Origin: UBA2589 sp965223235
GTDB lineage: Bacteria; Gemmatimonadota; Gemmatimonadetes; Longimicrobiales; Gaopeijiaceae
Direction of reading: 5' to 3'
NCBI GenBank assembly: GCA_965223235.1
Contig: CBDCVV010000022.1
Location: 124,001-188,000, forward strand
Length of the DNA stretch: 64,000 bases
Shown in pieces: positions 16,910 to 25,669 of this stretch (positions are counted from its first letter, which is position 1; the number at the start of each line of letters is the position of its first letter). The notes beneath the pieces were generated by a model, which worked only from the letters and a program-made list of their open reading frames with translations, was not told where the DNA came from and ran no database searches. Made by a program: the position numbers and the translations under genes.

Positions 16910-18439
16910 ATCGACGCTGACGCCGTTGTCTTAGGGGGTGGTCCCGCCGGGATCGCTGCGGCCACCTTCCTCGCTCGGAGGGGGCACCGCGTCACACTCG
17001 TCCGACCTCCTGAGCCCCCCGCGCACGAGCTCGGTGAGTCGATTCCACCCTCGACCCAGCGGATTCTCGACGAGTTGGGGCTCACCGGGGCGTTGTCACG
17101 AGCGGGCCTCGAGCCGAACCGTGGCAACACCGTGCATTGGGCTGAAGCCCCCCCTCGGAGCGAACGATTCGAATCCACGGTGGGTGCGTACCACGTGCAA
17201 CGGGCTCGACTCGAGGTCGTGCTTACCGAAGCAGCCGAACAGAACGGTGTTCGGATCGTCCCCGGCGTCGCCCGCGATGTGACCCGCCCTGCTCCACTCG
17301 ACCAACACGAGCTTCGCATAGAGAGCCCTGACGGAACGCTCGAGACCTACCGCGCGCCGTGGGTCGTCGACGCGACCGGAAGAAGTGGCGTCCTCGCGCG
17401 ACGACACCGAGTACCCGACCGCGCGACCTCCACGCTCGCGCTCGTTCTCGACATCGAACGCCAGGGCGGGTGGGGCTCGGACACCGAAGGGACCACCATA
17501 GTCGAGAGCTTCGAGGATGGCTGGGCGTGGTCTTTGCCGACTACCCCGGTCCGCCGGTGTGTGACCGCGATGCTCGACCCTCCCGGCGGGGGAGCCCGAA
17601 GCACATCCCCGGACGACTGGATGCGAGCGGCGTTGGAGCGCACGCCCGCCGTACGTCGGCTCGTGTCCGAAGCCGATCACGTAGGCTCGACTTGGGCCTG
17701 CCCGGCCTCACTGTACCACTCGTCGTCGTACGCAGAGCCCGGCGCCTTGTACGCAGGGGATGCCGGCTCCTTCATCGACCCACTCTCGTCATTCGGAGTG
17801 AAGAAGGCCCTCTCCTCCGGATGGTTAGCCGGAGTCGTAGTTCATTCGGCGCTTAGCGATGCCGCCCTCGAGTCCGACGCCATCGCCTTCTTCGATCAGC
17901 GAGAGGCCGACGTGTATCGCCGATACCGCGGAGCCTCTCTACCCTTCTTCCGGGAAGCCGCCGCCGCCTACGGGACGCAGTACTGGGTCGACAGGCGGGA
18001 CGCCGCCGCTCGGGCGGCGTCGACCGCAGACGTCACGGAGGCTGAAGAGGGTCTGGACCCGGACCGCACCACGTCGGCAATCCCCCGTGCCGCGGTTGAG
18101 GCTGCCTTCGAGGAGTTGAAACGCCGGGAAGGCCTAGACGCACTCCGGCCACCCGAGGTACGGATCGTCGAGCGACCTGGCATCGAAGGATATCGAATCG
18201 CCCGGCTCCCCCATCTGGTGTCCCCGGAGTGCGCTGACGGCATCCGTTACGTGCGGAACGTGGATCTGATTCGTTTGAGCGAAGTGGCTCTCAGCTCATC
18301 AAGCGTTCCGGATGCTTGGACCGCTTACAACGGAGTCGCGCCTCCCGTCACCTTACCGGACTATCTCACTGCGCTCGCATCCGCCTTCGCGGCCGGTTTT
18401 CTCCGCCACGCGGACCCTAGTAAGCCTGAGTCGGTCTAG
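16910..18439 (+). CDS. qhpG: QhpG-like FAD-dependent Trp hydroxylase for CTQ biogenesis
   Basis: A flavoprotein of ~510 aa related to flavin-dependent halogenases. It has the GxGxxG dinucleotide motif VVLGGGPAG at its very start, GESIPPS, DATGRSG, a halogenase-like WAWSLP, and the second FAD motif YAGDAGSFIDPLSSFGV. QhpG is known to dihydroxylate the crosslinked Trp of QhpC using FAD and O2, and the neighbours qhpA to qhpE support that role here. The start is unclear: no ATG, GTG or TTG lies between the TGA at 16889 and the FAD motif. The first conventional start (TTG 17075) would delete the nucleotide-binding fold. ATC at 16910 is used only as a placeholder. Confidence 0.8.
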   Translation: MDADAVVLGGGPAGIAAATFLARRGHRVTLVRPPEPPAHELGESIPPSTQRILDELGLTGALSRAGLEPNRGNTVHWAEAPPRSERFESTVGAYHVQRARLEVVLTEAAEQNGVRIVPGVARDVTRPAPLDQHELRIESPDGTLETYRAPWVVDATGRSGVLARRHRVPDRATSTLALVLDIERQGGWGSDTEGTTIVESFEDGWAWSLPTTPVRRCVTAMLDPPGGGARSTSPDDWMRAALERTPAVRRLVSEADHVGSTWACPASLYHSSSYAEPGALYAGDAGSFIDPLSSFGVKKALSSGWLAGVVVHSALSDAALESDAIAFFDQREADVYRRYRGASLPFFREAAAAYGTQYWVDRRDAAARAASTADVTEAEEGLDPDRTTSAIPRAAVEAAFEELKRREGLDALRPPEVRIVERPGIEGYRIARLPHLVSPECADGIRYVRNVDLIRLSEVALSSSSVPDAWTAYNGVAPPVTLPDYLTALASAFAAGFLRHADPSKPESV

Positions 18440-18491
18440 CGTAATGAGCGGTCGCACAGCAGGATAGAGTACGCGGATTCTCCACTCGTAG

Positions 18492-20207
18492 ATGCGGAGC
18501 GGCTCAAAGCACATGTCCCGCCACTCGTTATTGGCACCGGCCCTGGCCATCACAGGAGTGCTCTTGGCGTGGATCCCCGCCCAACAGAGCCCCCAGCCGT
18601 CAGAAGCTTTGGACGACGGATTCGTCATCACGAACCCGCGCGTGATCGACCGCTGTTCGCGGTGCCACGCGCTCGACGACGACGGTCGCATGTCCCGCAT
18701 CTCGTGGCTCCGAAAGACCCCGGAGGGCTGGCAGACGTCGATTCAGCGTATGGTCGCGCTCCACGGGGTGCGCCTGAACCAGGCAGACGCCCGCGAGATC
18801 GCACGTTACCTCGCCGACGAGCAGGGGCTCGCCCCCGAGGAGCTGCGTCCGGGCATGTTCGAGGTCGAGCGCAGGAGTACCGACCACGATTGGGACGGCG
18901 ATTCGGACGTCGAGTTCACCTGCATCCAGTGCCATTCGATGGGGCGAGTGATGACGCAACGCCGCACCGAGGATGAGTGGGGATTGCTCCTGGATACCCA
19001 TCGAGCCCTGTATCCGCTCGTCGACTTCCAAGCCTTCCGGTACGGCGGACCGGCGTCAGAGCAAGATGACCCCCGGCACCCGATGGAGCGTGCGATCACG
19101 CACCTCGCCGAGGTCTACCCGCTCGAGACAGATGACTGGACCGAGTGGGCGGCCAACAAGCGTGCTCCAAGGCTGGCCGGCCAATGGCTCTTGTCGGGCT
19201 TCGAACCCGGCAAAGGAGCTGTCTTCGGAACCGTCACTGTGACCGGCCAAGAGGACCCCAGCGCGTTCGCAACCCAAGCGAAGCTCGTGTATGCGGAAAG
19301 TGGCGAAGTGGTGGAGCGCACCGGCCAGGCGTTGGTGTATACAGGATATCAGTGGCGTGGCCGCTCCAACCCGGGCTCGTCGGACGCCCTACGGGAGGTC
19401 ATGTTCGTGGAGCGTGACCAGCAATCGATGTGGGGCCGGTGGTTTCGTGGGGACTACGATGAGCTGGGCCCCGACGTGCGACTCGAACGGGCCACTGGGT
19501 TCGCGATCTCCGGGGCGTACCCGAGAGGACTACGGCGTGGAACGACGACGGAGGTCACCGTCTACGGTGTGGGCCTCGATCGGTCGACGGAGTTCGACTT
19601 CGGTTCCGGGGTAAGCATCGACGGCGTGACCTCGGTGGACGAGCATGGCGTGCGACTGCGACTCACGGTGGCCACCGACGCGTCACTCGGTGGACGGGAC
19701 CTCTTCGCCGGAGGCTCGGTCTCGGAGCACGCGGTCATCGTCCACGACGGAATCGACCGCATCGAGGTCACGCCCGAAACCGGGATGGCGCGTACCGGCG
19801 GAGCGAACTTCCCCAAAGGATACCAAGCCTTTGACGCGATCGCGTACGACAACGGGCCCGACGGAGAGGCCGGAACGGAGGACGACGTGCGGCTCGATCG
19901 GGTCGAGGCATCATGGGACATCGAAGAGTACGCGGCCGCGTTCGGGGACGACGACGTGGATTTCGTCGGCGCGATGCGGTCGGATGGAGTCTTCGACCCT
20001 GCGGCCGATGGACCCAATCCGGACCGCTCGGGGAACCGGAACAACATCGGGGACGTCTGGGCCGTCGCTAGATACACGACGCCGTCAGGCGAGGAACTCA
20101 CCGCCCGCGCGCATTTGATTGTTACCGTTCCGCTTTACATGCGCTTCGATCCGTGGCGCCCCATCGACGACGGTCGACCGCCCATCGGGGCTGGGGGCAG
20201 CCGATGA
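18492..20207 (+). CDS. qhpA: Quinohemoprotein amine dehydrogenase alpha subunit (dihaem)
   Basis: A 571-aa periplasmic subunit with a signal peptide (LLAPALAITGVLLAWIPAQ). The N-terminal dihaem cytochrome domain carries CSRCH at 55-59 and CIQCH at 144-148. It is followed by beta-rich domains (repeated Ig-like stretches such as GLRRGTTTEVTVYGVGLDRST) as in the structurally known QHNDH alpha subunits. Electrons from the quinone in the gamma subunit pass through these haems to an external cytochrome or cupredoxin. ATG 18513 is an alternative start. The stop overlaps the qhpD start (ATGA), so the two are coupled. Confidence 0.92.
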   Translation: MRSGSKHMSRHSLLAPALAITGVLLAWIPAQQSPQPSEALDDGFVITNPRVIDRCSRCHALDDDGRMSRISWLRKTPEGWQTSIQRMVALHGVRLNQADAREIARYLADEQGLAPEELRPGMFEVERRSTDHDWDGDSDVEFTCIQCHSMGRVMTQRRTEDEWGLLLDTHRALYPLVDFQAFRYGGPASEQDDPRHPMERAITHLAEVYPLETDDWTEWAANKRAPRLAGQWLLSGFEPGKGAVFGTVTVTGQEDPSAFATQAKLVYAESGEVVERTGQALVYTGYQWRGRSNPGSSDALREVMFVERDQQSMWGRWFRGDYDELGPDVRLERATGFAISGAYPRGLRRGTTTEVTVYGVGLDRSTEFDFGSGVSIDGVTSVDEHGVRLRLTVATDASLGGRDLFAGGSVSEHAVIVHDGIDRIEVTPETGMARTGGANFPKGYQAFDAIAYDNGPDGEAGTEDDVRLDRVEASWDIEEYAAAFGDDDVDFVGAMRSDGVFDPAADGPNPDRSGNRNNIGDVWAVARYTTPSGEELTARAHLIVTVPLYMRFDPWRPIDDGRPPIGAGGSR

Positions 20208-21658
20208 CGGTCACAGTTGATCCGGCGGTGAACTCGATGCTGGCCCTACGCGACTTCCACGCCTTCGAGGCCTTCGGAACCAGGTTCCTCTACATGGTCC
20301 CGTCCGCTGGGATTTTCCGAATGGAGGAGGCCGCCAACGCGATCTTGGACGAACTCCAGAACGGTGCCCGCAGTCGCACGGACCTGATCGAGGCCCTTCG
20401 GGCTCGATTCGACACCACCCTTTTGGACGAGACGATCAGCGAGCTCACGGACATTCGTGCCATCGGGGACCCCAAGGCGCCCAAGGAGGAAGTTCCGAAC
20501 GACTTACCTCCCGCCGATTTCCCGCTCAACACGATGGTTCTCAACGTCACGAACAAGTGCAACCTCGCCTGCACGTACTGCTACGAATACGGCGACGACA
20601 AGATCGTCGACACGCAGTACGGAAAGCAGCCGAAGTTCATGAGCGATGAGACGGCAGAAGAGAGCGTCGAGTTCCTTCTGGCCGAATCGAAGGACCAACC
20701 TGTAGCGCACCTGACCTTCTTCGGCGGGGAGACGCTGCTCAACTTCCCAGTCCTCCAGAAGACGGTTGCGTACGCTCGACGTCGGGCCGAGGAGGAAGGG
20801 AAGCGAGTCGAGTTCTCACTGACCACGAACGCCACCCTGCTCCGCCCCGAGATCATCCAGTGGCTCGCCGACAACGATATCGGGGTGACGATATCGATCG
20901 ATGGGCCGAAGCCGGTGCAAGACGGGTTGCGTGTTTTTCACAATGGCCGCGGCACGTACGACGTCGTCCTTCCGAAGATCAAGGATCTGATCTCGACCCA
21001 CACGAGTCGCCCGATCGGCGCACGCGTCACGCTCACGCAGAAGAATCTGGACGTGCTCGACATTTACCGTCATCTCACCGAAGAGATTGGCTTCCGAGAG
21101 GTCGGATTGGCACCGGTGACCACACAGGATCACCGCGACTACGCGATCACGCCCGAGGCGAAGGACCATATGCTCGAGCAGTTCAGGGAGCTGGCCCACG
21201 AGTGGCTCGCGAGCGCCCTGCGGGATGAACACCACGGCTTTACGAACGTCACCGACACGATCGAAGAGATCCACAAAGGCGTCAGCAAAGCGTACGGTTG
21301 TGGGGCGGGGTTAGGCCTGATGGGCGTCGCGACGGACGGGGAGGTCGCTCTTTGCCATCGCTTCGCCGGGTCGCCCGAACATACGATCGGGACAGTTACC
21401 GACGGGATCGACCGCGAACGTCAGGGCCAATTCTTAGTCGATCACCACATCGCAGCGAAGACGGACTGTCACACGTGCTGGGCTCGCCCGATCTGTTCGG
21501 GTGGCTGTTACCACGAAGCCCATGTGCAGTACGGAAGCTCTTCACACGCCAACCTACACTATTGTACGTGGGTCAGAAGCTGGACCCACACCTGCTTGGA
21601 GATTTACGGAGCACTCGCAGAGAGAAACCCCCAGTTCCTAGCGCGCTTCGACGCGTAG
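20204..21658 (+). CDS. qhpD: Radical SAM QHNDH maturation enzyme (thioether crosslinking)
   Basis: A 484-aa radical SAM/SPASM protein. The [4Fe-4S] ligands are C119, C123 and C126 in KCNLACTYCYEYG. The GGE-like motif is FFGGETLLNF. The C-terminal SPASM cysteines occur in YGCGAGLG, ALCHRF, CHTCWARPICSGGCYHE and HYCTW. In characterised systems QhpD forms the intrapeptidyl Cys-to-Asp/Glu thioether bonds in QhpC while its leader is still attached. The N-terminal ~100 residues look like a peptide-recognition (RRE-type) domain. The start overlaps the qhpA stop. The gene precedes its substrate gene qhpC by 32 bp. Confidence 0.93.
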   Translation: MTVTVDPAVNSMLALRDFHAFEAFGTRFLYMVPSAGIFRMEEAANAILDELQNGARSRTDLIEALRARFDTTLLDETISELTDIRAIGDPKAPKEEVPNDLPPADFPLNTMVLNVTNKCNLACTYCYEYGDDKIVDTQYGKQPKFMSDETAEESVEFLLAESKDQPVAHLTFFGGETLLNFPVLQKTVAYARRRAEEEGKRVEFSLTTNATLLRPEIIQWLADNDIGVTISIDGPKPVQDGLRVFHNGRGTYDVVLPKIKDLISTHTSRPIGARVTLTQKNLDVLDIYRHLTEEIGFREVGLAPVTTQDHRDYAITPEAKDHMLEQFRELAHEWLASALRDEHHGFTNVTDTIEEIHKGVSKAYGCGAGLGLMGVATDGEVALCHRFAGSPEHTIGTVTDGIDRERQGQFLVDHHIAAKTDCHTCWARPICSGGCYHEAHVQYGSSSHANLHYCTWVRSWTHTCLEIYGALAERNPQFLARFDA

Positions 21659-21690
21659 TCCGGGCCTGCAGCCTTATTGGAGGCGACAGC

Positions 21691-22053
21691 ATGAAGCATC
21701 TGAGATCGATCAATCAGAAAGCGAACCGCATCGAAGCATGGGTCGCGCACGAAGCGGCAGTCAGCCGCGGCGAAGAGATGGACGTGGTGGGGCTTCGCAC
21801 TCCCGCGCACGAGTCCGGTGGCCCCCACTTCCCGCTCGGATGCTCGCTTGTCTTCTCGCCGGGGTGGGAAGTCGACAATCGGGGGGGCACCGCAGGACTC
21901 TGTCAGCCGGTGGAGCGCGACATCTTCGATTGCCATATCTCCTGCTTCTGGCCCGCCCATGTGCCGGACCAGCTGAACCACGCCCCAGATTGGACCGGCA
22001 AGTGCGCCTCGGCACAAAAAGATTGGCGTAAGCTCGACATCATTTTCCCCTAG
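21691..22053 (+). CDS. qhpC: QHNDH gamma subunit precursor (CTQ-bearing, multiply crosslinked)
   Basis: A 120-aa precursor, preceded by GGAGG 8 nt upstream of ATG 21691. Every crosslink residue known from Paracoccus/Pseudomonas gamma subunits is present at identical spacing: thioether pairs C51-E60, C71-D77 and C85-D93, and the cysteine tryptophylquinone pair C81-W87 (motifs CSLVFSPGWE, LCQPVERD, CHISCFWPAHVPD). The mature part should start near residue 45 by alignment. This leaves a leader of about 44 residues rich in charged and helical residues, longer than the 28 residues reported for Paracoccus. The leader is expected to guide QhpD and then be removed by QhpE. The mature chain carries the catalytic quinone in the periplasm. 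Confidence 0.93.
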   Translation: MKHLRSINQKANRIEAWVAHEAAVSRGEEMDVVGLRTPAHESGGPHFPLGCSLVFSPGWEVDNRGGTAGLCQPVERDIFDCHISCFWPAHVPDQLNHAPDWTGKCASAQKDWRKLDIIFP

Positions 22054-22070
22054 GCCTCACTCGGTCTCCC

Positions 22071-23156
22071 ATGAAGAAGCTTGCTACGCTCCCGCTCCTC
22101 CTCGCCGGTCTTACGCTCGTGCCAGGCTCTGTAGCGGAGGCGCAGACCGCGACGTGGTACATCTCGACGTACACGGACGAGATGCTGGTCTGGGACGAAG
22201 CGTCGGAAGAGGTCATCGACCGGATCAAGATGAACAGGATCATCCCGGACGATGTCACGATGAACGACGCCAAGACTCACCTCTACGTGGGTGACGCATC
22301 GGCCGAGTACATCCAGATCGTGGATATCGAACGCCGCGAGGTGGTCGATGAGTTTACCCTTTCCGAGGGCAACACGACGGTTCGAATCAATGCGATCGCC
22401 CCCCACCCGTCTGGGGAGAAAGCGGTGCTGGCGGTCCGTCGCCACACGAAGCTCCGTGACCGCTACACCGTCGAGGGGCCGTTCATTCTCGAATACGACA
22501 TTACCGCCAAGCAAGTGACGGACACGCTGTCGTGGCCCGACGACGAGCCTCGGGACTTCATCGGGTTCCGGTACTCGCCAGATGGTGAGACTCTGTACTT
22601 CTATACCGAAGACATCATCGCGGTCGACGCGAGTACCTTCGAAGAGGTCGGCCGGTGGGAAATCTCACAACCTCTCGAGCCCGGGCTGGGTAGTCCCAGC
22701 TTTAGCACGGCCTCGGCGACATACGACGAGCCTGGAGTCGCGACGAGTCTCTTCCGGATGCGCGACCCGGTGCAGAATCGCACTCTCATGGGGATTGCCC
22801 GAGCACGCCTGTCGGAGCAAGAGATCGACTTCTACACGCTAGGACCCAGCGAGCCTGTGGGTCGCTTCGCGCTCGCTCCAGGTGGCGAGAAGGCGTATGC
22901 CCTCTACTCGACCATAGGCGCGTACGAGTTCTGGGTCTTCGACTTGGTCGAGGAACGGGTCGCCCGCAGGGTGCCCTTCGCGGGCCGGCCGAGGATGGGG
23001 CTCGACGTGAGCGCGGATGGCACGAAAGTCTACGTGCACGTCGCGGGAAACACGATCGACGTCTACGACTCCGAGACGCTCGAGTTCATGCGGACCGTCG
23101 AATTCGACGAAGACATGACACTAGGGAATGTGGCCATCGTTCCGCAGAACGAGTAG
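22071..23156 (+). CDS. qhpB: QHNDH beta subunit (seven-bladed beta-propeller)
   Basis: A 361-aa secreted protein with a signal peptide (LATLPLLLAGLTLVPGSVAEA). The repeats are those of a YVTN-type beta-propeller: MNDAKTHLYVGDASAEYIQIVDIERREV, FRYSPDGETLYFYTEDIIAVDAST, and DVSADGTKVYVHVAGNTIDVYDSET. In solved QHNDH structures the beta propeller holds the small gamma subunit and lines the substrate channel. It follows qhpC by 17 bp. No cofactor motif is seen, as expected. Confidence 0.9.
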   Translation: MKKLATLPLLLAGLTLVPGSVAEAQTATWYISTYTDEMLVWDEASEEVIDRIKMNRIIPDDVTMNDAKTHLYVGDASAEYIQIVDIERREVVDEFTLSEGNTTVRINAIAPHPSGEKAVLAVRRHTKLRDRYTVEGPFILEYDITAKQVTDTLSWPDDEPRDFIGFRYSPDGETLYFYTEDIIAVDASTFEEVGRWEISQPLEPGLGSPSFSTASATYDEPGVATSLFRMRDPVQNRTLMGIARARLSEQEIDFYTLGPSEPVGRFALAPGGEKAYALYSTIGAYEFWVFDLVEERVARRVPFAGRPRMGLDVSADGTKVYVHVAGNTIDVYDSETLEFMRTVEFDEDMTLGNVAIVPQNE

Positions 23157-23231
23157 CCGACTGGAACCGAGTGAGCATCCTCCAATGAGGGTTCTCTCAT
23201 AAAGCTCCTCGACCATCATTTCCGCCGTGCC

Positions 23232-24935
23232 TTGTCGCACGTCCGTCCGTATCTACGGCCACTCATTCCCGTCGTCGTGGTCTCGCTGCTGTCGACGGCA
23301 CTGTCACTCGCGCTGCCGTATCTCTCCAAGGTGCTGATCGACGACGCACTCACGCCTCCCGGAAGTCGCACCCTCCTTATCCAGATCGCAGGCCTCTTCG
23401 TCGTTCTCCCGATCGTCTCTTTCGGGCTCAACGTCTTCAGTGGGATGCGGTATACGAAAGTCTCGGCGGATATCCTCTTCGATATGCGGCTCGAGGTGTA
23501 CGAGCACCTCCAGCGCCTCTCGCCTCGTTTCTATGCGGGCGCACCGCTCGGCGACATCGTGTCACGTATCAACGGCGACATCGGAGAGATCCAACGCGTG
23601 ATCTCCGAAGCAGCCCTCTCCTGGTTCGGGCAAGCGGTCGCTCTGATCGGGACCGTCGTGATGCTCGCCATACTCGACCCCGTGCTGCTCGTGGCAAGTC
23701 TCTTGGTCATGCCGCCGGCGTTGTTCGCACTCGTCTGGTACCGGGCTCGGTTGGAGCCCCGAATCCGAGTGTTACGAGAGCGCAGCGCCGACATCGGGTC
23801 CTTCTTGATCGAGACGCTCCAAGGAATGCGTACGATCGTCGGAGCGAACGCGCAGGGTCGCGAGGTCGCTCGTTTTCGGCGCCGCAACGACTCCTTCGTC
23901 GACGCCCTTCTCTCGATGCGCCTCTTTACCTACCTCGCTGGGGGACTACCGGGGCTTCTTCTCACCGCAGGTGGTGCTGTCGTGGTCGTGCTCGGCGGGC
24001 TCCGGGTGATCGACGGCGCTATGTCGCTCGGGACACTCGTGGCCTTCATGGCGTACCAAGCCAGGCTCATGGGCCCCGTTCAAGGACTCATGGGCATCTA
24101 TACGAATCTCGCGACCGCGCGTGCCTCACTCGTCCGCGTCCACGATCTGCTCGACACGCCACCAGATGTCGTGGAAGCGCCCGACCCCACCCCGCTCGCG
24201 CACGTCCGCGGGAGCGTGACTCTTACCGACGTGACGGTCGACTTTGGAAGGGGCACCACAGGCCTCCGGGCCATCGACCTGGAAATCCCGGCCGGGGAGA
24301 TCATCGCGATCGTCGGTGCGAGTGGCAGCGGTAAGTCGACGTTGGCAGACCTATTGTCCCGGCAGTTGGATCCGGACTCGGGGTCGATTCACCTCGACGG
24401 GACGGACCTTCGCCAACTCCCCCTGACTCAACTCAGGGCCGCAGTAGCCGTGGTGGAGCAGGCCCCCTTCATCTTCCACGCATCGCTGGCCGAGAACGTG
24501 CGCTACGGGGATCACGACTCGACAGATGCCGAAGTGTCTGAAGCGATCGATGCGGCCGGCTTGTCCGATCTAGTGGCCTCGATGCCCGAGGGTGTCGACA
24601 CGGTCGTGGGGGAGAGGGGGGCCGCGCTTTCGGCCGGCGAACGGCAGCGGGTGGCGATCGCCCGAGCCTTCGTGGCGGACCCCGCCGTCCTCGTCATGGA
24701 CGAGGCGACCGGGGCCCTCGATCCTTCGTCGGAGGCCGCCGTCCTGGACGGCTACGACCGCGTCTTGCGCGGGCGGACCACTGTCCTCATTACGCACCGG
24801 CTCGACCTGGCCCGACAGGCCGATCGAGTCGTTGTGATCGAAGACGGACGTATCGCCGAAGATGGTCCCCCGTCGCTGCTAGAGGCCGAGGGACGCGCCT
24901 TCCGTGCGCTCTTCTTCGACGTGCTGGTCGGATGA
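23232..24935 (+). CDS. qhpF: ABC exporter QhpF (fused TM and ATPase domains)
   Basis: A half-type exporter of ~567 aa. A six-helix membrane domain occupies 1-310. The ATPase domain has Walker A GASGSGKST, a Q-loop in VVEQAPF, signature LSAGERQR, Walker B VLVMDEATGALD and an H-loop in LITHRLD. In known loci QhpF moves the crosslinked gamma subunit to the periplasm. TTG 23232 is the first conventional start. The same frame runs back as KLLDHHFRRAL to an ATA at 23199, preceded at a good distance by GAGGG. The real start is unsettled. It overlaps qhpE by ATGA at its 3' end. Confidence 0.88.
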   Translation: MSHVRPYLRPLIPVVVVSLLSTALSLALPYLSKVLIDDALTPPGSRTLLIQIAGLFVVLPIVSFGLNVFSGMRYTKVSADILFDMRLEVYEHLQRLSPRFYAGAPLGDIVSRINGDIGEIQRVISEAALSWFGQAVALIGTVVMLAILDPVLLVASLLVMPPALFALVWYRARLEPRIRVLRERSADIGSFLIETLQGMRTIVGANAQGREVARFRRRNDSFVDALLSMRLFTYLAGGLPGLLLTAGGAVVVVLGGLRVIDGAMSLGTLVAFMAYQARLMGPVQGLMGIYTNLATARASLVRVHDLLDTPPDVVEAPDPTPLAHVRGSVTLTDVTVDFGRGTTGLRAIDLEIPAGEIIAIVGASGSGKSTLADLLSRQLDPDSGSIHLDGTDLRQLPLTQLRAAVAVVEQAPFIFHASLAENVRYGDHDSTDAEVSEAIDAAGLSDLVASMPEGVDTVVGERGAALSAGERQRVAIARAFVADPAVLVMDEATGALDPSSEAAVLDGYDRVLRGRTTVLITHRLDLARQADRVVVIEDGRIAEDGPPSLLEAEGRAFRALFFDVLVG

Positions 24936-25615
24936 CTCCCCCCGTCACCGTCGCCGTCGTAGACAGCGGGGCCCATGTGCCCCACCCCCATCTTCCCAAC
25001 GTCGCCGGCGGCGTCGCCTTTGACTTAGAGGGGAACGAGCAAGACGACTGGAGCGATCGGTTAGGTCATGGAACGGCTGCCACGGCGGCGATCCACGAGA
25101 AGGCGCCCGATGCCGAGATCTACGTGGTGAAGGTCTTCGACCGAGAGCTCGCGACGACCGTCAGGACACTCGGCCTCGCGATCGACTGGGCCACCGAGCG
25201 CGGCGTGAACCTCGTGAACCTCAGCTTGGGGACTCCGAACGATTTTCGCGAGGCTGAACTCGCGCCTTCGATTGCCCGTGCCGTGGAGCGCGGATGCGTG
25301 GTCGTCTCGGCCTTCGAGCTGGAGGGTCGCCGATGGTATCCGGGATCGATGCCTGGCGCGCTCGGAGTCGTGATGGATGAAGCCCAGGATCGCACTTCGG
25401 TTCGAGTCGTCTCGCACGGTGATCGTGAGGTCGTCCAAGCTTCGCCTTTCCCCCGGCCAATCCCCGGGGTTCCGCCTGAACGGAATCTGAACGGAATCAG
25501 CTTTGCCGTAGCGAACGCAACTGGCGCGCTAGCTCACGCCATGGTAGAGGCTGGGCCAGCGACGACGTCGAAAGAAGCGCTCGACTTACTGCGCCTGTCC
25601 GTGACGCGGGATTGA
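24932..25615 (+). CDS. qhpE: Subtilisin-like leader peptidase QhpE
   Basis: A 227-aa S8-family serine protease without a signal peptide, consistent with cytoplasmic action. The catalytic triad is D11 in VVDSGAH, H46 in GHGTAAT and S190 in LNGISFAVANATG. The sequence around the Ser differs from the usual GTSMA. QhpE removes the leader from the crosslinked QhpC before export. The protein is much shorter than secreted subtilisins because it has no prodomain. Its ATG overlaps the qhpF stop, so it is coupled to the exporter. It is the last recognisable member of the QHNDH locus; no AraC-type qhpR regulator is present. Confidence 0.9.
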   Translation: MTPPVTVAVVDSGAHVPHPHLPNVAGGVAFDLEGNEQDDWSDRLGHGTAATAAIHEKAPDAEIYVVKVFDRELATTVRTLGLAIDWATERGVNLVNLSLGTPNDFREAELAPSIARAVERGCVVVSAFELEGRRWYPGSMPGALGVVMDEAQDRTSVRVVSHGDREVVQASPFPRPIPGVPPERNLNGISFAVANATGALAHAMVEAGPATTSKEALDLLRLSVTRD

Positions 25616-25669
25616 CGGCCAGGACACCGGGCCGCACCGTGCGGCTCCGTAGACCCCTGGAGTGTCCCG

